14,661 nt of DNA from M3007 sp031398055. Its GTDB lineage: Bacteria > Bacteroidota > Bacteroidia > Chitinophagales > Saprospiraceae. The notes under the pieces are model-generated. The model saw only the letters and a program-made list of their open reading frames with translations, was not told the DNA's origin and made no database searches. Where the stretch lies: positions 1 through 14,661 of the forward strand of contig JANNMS010000100.1 of NCBI GenBank assembly GCA_031398055.1. The letters run 5' to 3'. The position numbers were made by a program, and so were the translations under genes. This document shows, piece after piece, positions 6,482 to 11,934 of the stretch; the first letter of the stretch is position 1, and the number at the start of each line of letters is the position of its first letter.

Positions 6482-7492
6482 CTTTTTCAATTGCAATTTG
6501 AGTTGGATTTGGAAAACGCCGCCCTCGTTTTTGATGCCCAAAAAATGGTTTTCGGGGTAGTTCAGTTCGAGTTGGCGGCGTGCGTTTTTCAAACCGATGC
6601 CGCCCGGTTCGTTTTGAAAAACGGTCGGCGAAATGCTGTTTTCCATTGAAAAAATCAATTCGCCAGCCTCGCCGATGGCTGTGTTTATTTTTATCCAAGC
6701 CTTTTCGTCGTGGTCGAGATTGCTGTGTTTGAATGCATTTTCGACAAAATTTATCAGCAGCATCGGCGCGATTTGCCAGCCGTTCGGGTTTCCTTCGACG
6801 TAAAAATCCACGTTTTCAGACCTCGGTTTTCGCAGCAAATTCAGTTCGATGTACTGTTTCAAAACGTCCAATTCCTTTCTCAAAAGCACCTCGCGGCGGT
6901 TTCCTTCATATAATATATGTCGCAGCAAACCCGACAATTTGGCCACCATCGGCGCGGCATTTTCATGTTTTTGCAGGGCGAGGGCATAAATATTGTTCAA
7001 AGTATTGAACACAAAATGCGGGCTGATTTGTGCTTTTAAAAAATTGAGTTCGGCCTCCAATTTTTCATTTTTCAAAACAAAAAGCCGTTCGCGCTCGATT
7101 TGCCCTTGTTTGAAAAACCAGTACAAACTCGAAATCAGCAGAAAAAGCGAGGTGTTCAAAACCATCGAAAAGACGTTGCGCCAGCCGCCGATATCATAAA
7201 ATTCGTTTTCCCAACCCGTCGCCCGCATCAAAAAAACGTAGCCCGCGACCACCGCTGCCAAACTCAAAACGTACAAAACCAGCCGCTTTTTTTTCAAAAA
7301 AACAGGAATCAGCAGCCCCAAATTGAGGTAAATCACCACAAAATAAGTTAGGATTTCGAGCAAGGCTGCACCGGCAGCCTGCGCCCAATTGTCTTCCAAA
7401 AAATGGTAATCGAAAACAAAAAAGAACATGAAAAGCCAAAAAGCGGCGTGTTCGAGCCCGTTTTTCGAGCGGTCGGAAATTGAAAACGACAT
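6470..7492 (-). CDS. LytS-like sensor histidine kinase (His_kinase family)
   Basis: This 340-residue membrane kinase has four predicted membrane segments (about 17-32, 42-66, 71-90, 108-126), a short coiled linker (130-153) and the catalytic region. QISPHFVFNTLNNIYAL (155-171) is the His_kinase phosphorylation box with His159. NFVENAFKH (248-256) is the N box, and GGIGLKNARRQLEL (297-310) is the G box. It should autophosphorylate and pass phosphate to the LytTR regulator encoded next. The ATG at 7492 is chosen because TM1 follows shortly after. The open frame extends to 7732 but that part is highly basic and unlike the family. The final TSP and stop codon lie in an inverted repeat, so the original C-terminus has been replaced or trimmed there. 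No extracytoplasmic sensor domain is visible. Confidence 0.93.
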   Translation of the reverse strand: MSFSISDRSKNGLEHAAFWLFMFFFVFDYHFLEDNWAQAAGAALLEILTYFVVIYLNLGLLIPVFLKKKRLVLYVLSLAAVVAGYVFLMRATGWENEFYDIGGWRNVFSMVLNTSLFLLISSLYWFFKQGQIERERLFVLKNEKLEAELNFLKAQISPHFVFNTLNNIYALALQKHENAAPMVAKLSGLLRHILYEGNRREVLLRKELDVLKQYIELNLLRKPRSENVDFYVEGNPNGWQIAPMLLINFVENAFKHSNLDHDEKAWIKINTAIGEAGELIFSMENSISPTVFQNEPGGIGLKNARRQLELNYPENHFLGIKNEGGVFQIQLKLQLKKTSP

Positions 7493-7761
7493 GATTTTTT
7501 TGATTGAAAAATTGCCCGGCAAAGGTTGCGAAACGCGGTGCTTTTTCGGTTTTCTTTCCCCGGTTCGCGGTTTCATTTCCTCGAAACCGCGTTTTTTCGG
7601 AACGAATGGATTTTTTAAAAATGAAAAACGCCGGTTCCGGTTTTTTGGCCGTTTGTTCCAATTTGCGGGCGAACCGGGTAAAAAAATTTGACCGACCCGC
7701 CGACCCGGCCACTTTTGTCCCATCAAAATCACCGCACATTTTCATCATCAAAAATTCAAAA
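7493..7761. promoter_or_regulatory. Divergent intergenic region between kinase and deiminase genes
   Basis: These 269 bp separate two divergently transcribed genes and must hold both promoters. I could not identify convincing Bacteroidota -33/-7 boxes. Both strands stay open in one frame, but the translations are Lys/Arg/Phe-rich and look non-coding. A GC-rich hairpin at 7566-7591, followed by six T, lies in the leader on the plus strand. LytTR sites, if present, should be sought here. Confidence 0.4.
7566..7597 (+). terminator. Terminator-like hairpin in the leader of the deiminase gene
   Basis: CGCGGTTTC (7566-7574) pairs perfectly with GAAACCGCG (7583-7591), with an 8-nt loop. TTTTTT follows at 7592-7597. 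The shape is that of an intrinsic terminator pointing towards the lipoprotein deiminase gene, about 165 bp before its start. No plus-strand gene ends upstream, since the kinase gene is on the other strand. It could be an attenuator or simply a chance structure. Confidence 0.4.
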
Positions 7762-8913
7762 ATGAAATCATTTCAAATTTTTTCGGCAGCCGTTTTGGGC
7801 ATCCTTTTTCTTTTTTCGGCTTGCAATAAAGAAGAAAAACTTTTTCTCGAAACGGAAACCAGCACGCAAAATCAGGCTGCCGACCGCACCGCAACTTACA
7901 CGATGCCCGACGAAACGCAGCCGCACGAAGGCACTTGGTTGCAGTGGCCGCACCATTTTGAATACGGCACGACCTACCGGAACCGCCTCGACGCGACCTG
8001 GGTGGCGATGACCAAAGAGTTGGTTTCGAGCGAAAAAGTGCACATCATCGCGTACAACACGACGGAAAAAACGCGGATTATCAACAAATTGACCACCGGC
8101 GGCGTGCCGCTGGCAAATGTGGATTTCAAAATTTTCAAAACCAACGACGTTTGGGTGCGCGACAACGGGCCGATTTTCGTGCGGAACACGAGCAACCAAT
8201 TGGTCATTGAAGATTGGGGTTTCAATGGTTGGGGCAACAAATTCGGCTACGCCAAATGCAACCCGATCCCAAATGCTGTGGGCACGGCCATCGGCAAACC
8301 GGTCGTCAATTTGAACACCACTTTGAAAATCGAGGGCGGCGGTTTTGAAATCGACGGCGCGGGCGTTTTTTTGGCCACGAAAAGTTGCATTTTGAACTCG
8401 AACCGCAACCCCGGAAAAACGCAGGCACAGGTCGAGGCGATTTTTGCGGACAAATTGGGCGTGACCAAATTCATTTGGCTGACCGGCGTGCCGGGTCTCG
8501 AAACGACGGATATGCATATCGACGGTTTTGCAAAATTTGCAAATGCCAATACAATTGTTACCATGAACAATGCAGACTTGCTTTATTGGGATGTTCCGCA
8601 GGCTGATATCAATATTTTGTACGCAGCCACAAAAGTAAACAACACGCCGTACAATTTTGTCCATCTGCCGCTGACGCAAAACAATGTGGTGACGGCCTAC
8701 GGCAAAAATTTGGGCTACAAAGGTTCGTATGTCAATTTTTATGTGGCGAACACGAAGGTTTTGGTGCCTTTTTACAACGACCCGAAAGATTTGGTGGCCA
8801 AAAATATCCTGCAAGGTTTGTACCCCGGAAAAACGGTGGTCGGCGTGGATTGCCGCAATTTGTACGAAAACGGTGGGATGGTGCACTGCGTGACGCAACA
8901 GCAACCTTTGTAA
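7762..8913 (+). CDS. Agmatine deiminase / bacterial peptidylarginine deiminase-family lipoprotein
   Basis: This 383-residue protein belongs to the PAD_porph/agmatine deiminase family, which hydrolyses guanidino groups to ureido groups plus ammonia (agmatine to N-carbamoylputrescine, or arginine residues to citrulline). Residues 1-21 are a lipoprotein signal ending in FSA-Cys21. Family motifs follow in order: MPDETQPHEGTWLQWP (48-63), NDVWVRDNGPIFV (128-140, Asp134), DWGFNGWGNKF (151-161), IEGGGFEIDG (190-199), TTDMHIDGFAKF (248-259, His252 and Asp254) and ENGGMVHCVTQQQP (369-382, nucleophile Cys376). All catalytic residues are present. Agmatine deiminases are usually cytoplasmic, so the lipid anchor is notable. 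The open frame begins at 7504 but the lipoprotein start at 7762 is clearly preferred. Whether the substrate is free agmatine or a peptide cannot be told. Confidence 0.92.
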   Translation: MKSFQIFSAAVLGILFLFSACNKEEKLFLETETSTQNQAADRTATYTMPDETQPHEGTWLQWPHHFEYGTTYRNRLDATWVAMTKELVSSEKVHIIAYNTTEKTRIINKLTTGGVPLANVDFKIFKTNDVWVRDNGPIFVRNTSNQLVIEDWGFNGWGNKFGYAKCNPIPNAVGTAIGKPVVNLNTTLKIEGGGFEIDGAGVFLATKSCILNSNRNPGKTQAQVEAIFADKLGVTKFIWLTGVPGLETTDMHIDGFAKFANANTIVTMNNADLLYWDVPQADINILYAATKVNNTPYNFVHLPLTQNNVVTAYGKNLGYKGSYVNFYVANTKVLVPFYNDPKDLVAKNILQGLYPGKTVVGVDCRNLYENGGMVHCVTQQQPL

Positions 8914-8915
8914 AT

Positions 8916-9033
8916 TGGAGGTCGGAATTTATTCCGACCCTTTAAAAAGGTTCGGAATAAATTCCGACCCTTTAAAAAGGTTCGGAATAAATTCCGACCC
9001 TTTAAAAAGGTTCGGAATAAATTCCGACCTCCA
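8916..9033. repeat. 30-bp tandem array of palindromes, symmetric overall
   Basis: Three consecutive 30-bp units (8941-8970, 8971-9000, 9001-9030) are identical except for the last base. Each combines TTCGGAATAAATTCCGACC with CTTTAAAAAGG. A preceding half-unit in inverted form (8916-8940) makes the complete array nearly symmetric, with TGGAGGTCGGAATTT at the left end and its complement at the right end. It starts three bases after a stop codon and may act as a bidirectional transcript-end structure. There are no spacers, so it is not a CRISPR array. Confidence 0.9.
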
Positions 9034-9067
9034 TTCCTGACTTCCCTAATTTTTCAAAATCTCATTT

Positions 9068-10759
9068 ATGAAAAAATCAACCATCCTCATGTTTGCATTT
9101 ATTTTCACTGCTTTCCTTGCCATTTTTGCCTGCGGCGACGAAAACATCACGCCTTCCGCGAGCGGCGAGACCGTTTTTTTTAACGGAAAAATCTACACCG
9201 TCAACGCTTCCCAGCCGTGGGCAGAGGCGATTTTGGTAAAAAACGGCACCATCAAATACGTCGGAACCACCGACGAGGCGAAAAAAATGGCCGCCGCCGA
9301 TGCCGAATTGATTGATTTGGAAGGCGGTTTTATGATGCCCGGCATCCACGACGTGCACATGCACCCGCTCGAAGCGGCTTCCGAAAATTTCAAATTTATC
9401 CTCGACGACGCCGAAACTGACCCCGAAAACTATGCCGACGACATCGAAAAAGCGGACAACGCAAACGCCGGAAACGGTTGGCTGCTCGGCTGGGGACATC
9501 TTTTGGACGTGATCATCGAGGCCGACCGCGACCCCAAATCCATCATCGACGACGTGGTTTCCGACCGCCCGGTGGGCATCATGGAACAAACTTCCCACTC
9601 GATTTGGTGCAATTCGAAAGCCCTCGAACTGTTGGGTTTTGATAAAAATTCGCCCAATCCGCCCGGCGGAATCATCATGAAAAACGCGAACGGCGAGCCA
9701 AACGGCATCCTGATCGACAACGCCGGAGAACTTTTGATGCAACTCGCGCTCGCCCCGACGGCCCAAAGTGCGGAAAATGATTACAAAGGTTTGGTCGAAT
9801 TTGCCCTGCCCGAACTGGCGAAAAACGGCATCACTTCGGTTTCCGAGGCGCGGACTTTTTGGAAAAGAAACCAGCAGGACACCTGGAAAAAAATCGAAAA
9901 CGATGGCAAATTGACCTGCCGCGTCAACCTCGGTCTGTGGGCGTACCCGGCTGAAAACGATGCCGCGCAAATCGCTGCCATCAAAAATTTGTACTCGAAC
10001 GACCCATCTAAATTATTGAGAATCAACCAGATAAAAGTTTACGCCGACGGCATCATCCACAACACGACCGCCGCGATGCACGATGATTATAAAATAAATT
10101 ACTTCGATTTGCCGACCAACAACGGGCTGAATTATTTCACCGAAACCCGTCTGGCACAATACATTTCTGCGTTGGAAAGCACCGGTTTTGATTTTCACAT
10201 CCACGCCCTCGGCAATCGGGGCATCCACGAAAGTTTGAACGCCATCCAGCAAAGCGGCACGGCAAAAGGCAGGCACCGTTTGACGCACGTCGAGTACGTT
10301 GACCCGGCCGATTACCCGCGTTTTGCCGCGCTCAACGTGACCGCCGACGCGCAGGTCGTGGGCGATTTTACCCAACCTGCCAACTGGCACGACAACGATT
10401 ATCTCGTCGGCTCGGCACTCGCCAACAATATTATACCGCTGAAAAATTTGAAAAATGCGGGCGCACGCATCACTTTGAGCAGCGATTGGGACGTTTCGGA
10501 TTTGAACCCATTTGTCGGAATGGAAAATGCCGTGACCCGCGCCCCGCAAGAAATTTCACTCGAAGATGCCGTAAAAGGATACACGATTCACGCCGCTTTT
10601 GTCATGCGGCAGGAAGGAAAAGTGGGCTCGATTGAGGTGGGAAAAGAGGCAGATTTGATTTTGCTCGACCGCAATATTTTTGAAATCCCGCCCAGCCAAA
10701 TCAGCGACACGAAAGTTGATTTGACTTATTTGAAAGGGAAAATGGTTTTTGAAAGATAA
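9068..10759 (+). CDS. YtcJ-like amidohydrolase lipoprotein (Amidohydro_3)
   Basis: This 563-residue metal-dependent hydrolase is probably anchored in the envelope. Residues 1-22 are a lipoprotein signal (IFA-Cys22). The fold shows the standard elements: the small beta domain VFFNGKIYTVN (36-46); PGIHDVHMHP with the metal-binding His97 and His99; IKVYADGIIH with Lys323; FHIHALGNRGIHESL with His377/His379; RLTHVEYV with His407; and the conserved SSDWDVSDLNPF with Asp473. The closing GSIEVGKEADLILLDRN region is typical of amidohydrolases. The usual HAxGD is HALGN here. Members hydrolyse amides or formamides, and the substrate is not predictable from sequence. It lies 154 bp after the deiminase gene on the same strand, but the tandem palindrome array between them argues against simple co-transcription. 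Its TAA is part of a 17-bp inverted repeat. Confidence 0.92.
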   Translation: MKKSTILMFAFIFTAFLAIFACGDENITPSASGETVFFNGKIYTVNASQPWAEAILVKNGTIKYVGTTDEAKKMAAADAELIDLEGGFMMPGIHDVHMHPLEAASENFKFILDDAETDPENYADDIEKADNANAGNGWLLGWGHLLDVIIEADRDPKSIIDDVVSDRPVGIMEQTSHSIWCNSKALELLGFDKNSPNPPGGIIMKNANGEPNGILIDNAGELLMQLALAPTAQSAENDYKGLVEFALPELAKNGITSVSEARTFWKRNQQDTWKKIENDGKLTCRVNLGLWAYPAENDAAQIAAIKNLYSNDPSKLLRINQIKVYADGIIHNTTAAMHDDYKINYFDLPTNNGLNYFTETRLAQYISALESTGFDFHIHALGNRGIHESLNAIQQSGTAKGRHRLTHVEYVDPADYPRFAALNVTADAQVVGDFTQPANWHDNDYLVGSALANNIIPLKNLKNAGARITLSSDWDVSDLNPFVGMENAVTRAPQEISLEDAVKGYTIHAAFVMRQEGKVGSIEVGKEADLILLDRNIFEIPPSQISDTKVDLTYLKGKMVFER

Positions 10760-11024
10760 GTGATTGAAAGTAAGTTTCAGGTTAAACGCATTAAAATCCA
10801 TTCCCGAAGGGAATCTATGTTTATAGAAATGGAAAGGGACAATCCCGAGAAATCCCGAAGGGATTTTATGTTCGCCTGCCCAATTTTTCACATAAAATCC
10901 CTTCGGGATTTGAGGAAAATGCCCTTGCTCTGAGCCATAAACATTGATTCCCTTCGGGAATGGATTTTAATGCGTTTGACTTGAGTAAGTTTTAAATACT
11001 TGAAAATTTACTTTCAATCACTTA
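10757..11024. repeat. Nested inverted-repeat region (cruciform-like, REP/MITE-like)
   Basis: This stretch fills a 368-bp gap without genes. Three perfect inverted pairs are nested: outer 10757-10773 with 11008-11024 (17 bp); middle 10784-10814 with 10947-10977 (31 bp, extending with one mismatch); inner 10850-10870 with 10891-10911 (21 bp). The middle and inner arms each contain a short palindrome with a 3-nt centre (ATTCCC-GAA-GGGAAT and AATCCC-GAA-GGGATT). The outer left arm begins at the TAA of the amidohydrolase gene. No reading frame in it looks coding. The structure could be a non-autonomous mobile element or paired REP units. Confidence 0.88.
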
Positions 11025-11034
11025 AAAAACAAGT

Positions 11035-11097
11035 CAAAATTTGAACAAAAAAAATCTCGCCGTGTCGCCACGACGAGATTTTTTTGTTCAAATTTTG
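11035..11097. terminator. Strong bidirectional terminator between convergent genes
   Basis: Arms 11035-11059 and 11074-11097 pair over about 24 bp with a single one-base bulge. An inner CGTG/CACG stem closes on a TCGC loop. The arms contain a run of eight A on the left and seven T on the right, with CTCG/CGAG adjoining, so either transcript would end in a hairpin plus U-run. It lies between the amidohydrolase (forward) and the PAP2-like gene (reverse), where a shared terminator is expected. Confidence 0.88.
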
Positions 11098-11127
11098 GTA
11101 CTGTTGACGTACTTCCAATAACTTTTT

Positions 11128-11751
11128 TCAATTGAAATATTTCAAAAAAACATCCGCCACGCGCCCAGCCAAATAGAATGACAAATACGAAAAAACGACC
11201 GCCCCCAAAATGTCATACGAATAATGGATGTGTTGCACCAAAATCAAATACCCGACGACGAAGCCGAAAAACAGGAAAATCCAGCGGTACCAATTTTTTC
11301 CGACCGCCAAAAAAATCAAAAAAACAGACGCGAAATGACCCGAAAAAAATAAATCTCGCCTCAAAAAAACGGAGTGAAATTTCAAAATATCCACAATCGG
11401 GTCGCGCAAAACCACCAAATCGGGCGGCGCATTCAATGGAATCAACAAAATGCAGACGAACCGGAACAAATACATGATGCCCGACGAAAGCAAAAAACGG
11501 AGCAATTGTCGTGGGTCGCGGCCAATCAAAATCACCCCGACAGCAGTCATCGAATACATCAAAATGAAAATCCAATCTGACACATCTTTCGCGGGCAGTG
11601 CCGCCAAAACGGGGTCGTAAATGTCAAAACCGGGGCGGTTTTCGAGGCCGGGCAGGAAGGTTTTGTTCAACATTTTTGTGCCGTAAACAAAGCCGACGGT
11701 TGCGGTCAGCAAAATGAAAAACCTCGGTTTATTGATTTCTTTCCAATCCAT
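11128..11751 (-). CDS. PAP2-like / sphingomyelin-synthase-like membrane protein
   Basis: This 207-residue integral membrane protein has about five to six hydrophobic segments (roughly 11-24, 60-76, 86-105, 138-150, 155-172, 181-196). RRDLFFSGHFASVFL (131-145, SGH at 137-139) and QHIHYSYDILGAVV (173-186, His176 and Asp180) match the two conserved motifs of the PAP2_C group of lipid phosphatases and phosphotransferases, which includes sphingomyelin synthases. It may remove or transfer a phospho-headgroup at the inner membrane. Bacteroidota commonly make sphingolipids, but a specific substrate cannot be claimed. An open frame continues to 11826 through a palindromic repeat. The ATG at 11751 is preferred because the upstream part encodes only repeat DNA. 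Confidence 0.75.
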   Translation of the reverse strand: MDWKEINKPRFFILLTATVGFVYGTKMLNKTFLPGLENRPGFDIYDPVLAALPAKDVSDWIFILMYSMTAVGVILIGRDPRQLLRFLLSSGIMYLFRFVCILLIPLNAPPDLVVLRDPIVDILKFHSVFLRRDLFFSGHFASVFLIFLAVGKNWYRWIFLFFGFVVGYLILVQHIHYSYDILGAVVFSYLSFYLAGRVADVFLKYFN

Positions 11752-11777
11752 GATGAAAATAAAGTGAGGATTTAAGC

Positions 11778-11927
11778 GGTGCAGCGCACCGAAATCTTTG
11801 TAGCAAAATAGGCGGCCATCAATCAAAGGTGCGTAGCACCGGAATTTTTCAAACCAAATATTTCGGTGCTACGCACCTTTTGAAACCGCTTTTTCATGGT
11901 TCTACAAATATTCGGGTGCGCTGCACC
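11778..11927. repeat. REP-like palindromic repeat element, complete copy
   Basis: Four 13-bp palindromic cores lie at 11778-11790, 11828-11840, 11864-11876 and 11915-11927. The outer two are GGTGCAGCGCACC and its complement. With their flanks ending in TTTGTAG (11797-11803) and CTACAAA (11902-11908) they form imperfect 26-bp terminal inverted repeats. The inner two are GGTGCGTAGCACC and its complement, as at positions 1-51. The gap between two minus-strand genes is almost entirely this element. It is a second copy, with sequence drift, of the element at the left end of the window. Confidence 0.87.
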
Positions 11928-11934
11928 TCTGAAA

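Noticed and set aside
7493..7732. N-terminal extension of the histidine kinase
   Set aside because: It adds 80 very basic residues ahead of the first membrane segment, which is not expected for the LytS-like family.
7504..7761. N-terminal extension of the deiminase
   Set aside because: It would bury a textbook lipoprotein signal peptide (start at 7762) inside the protein and adds only basic, low-complexity sequence.
7768..8904. Long minus-strand open frame antisense to the deiminase gene
   Set aside because: It mirrors the codon structure of the plus-strand gene, which has a full set of catalytic motifs. Its translation is Val/Phe/His/Arg-rich with no recognisable domain.
8916..9033. CRISPR array
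   Set aside because: The 30-bp units follow each other without spacers and no cas gene is present.
9077..9970. Minus-strand open frame antisense to the amidohydrolase
   Set aside because: It is a codon-bias shadow of a full-length enzyme with intact motifs. The antisense translation looks low-complexity.
11752..11826. N-terminal extension of the PAP2-like protein
   Set aside because: It is encoded by the palindromic repeat element. The ATG at 11751 gives a normal start before the first membrane segment.
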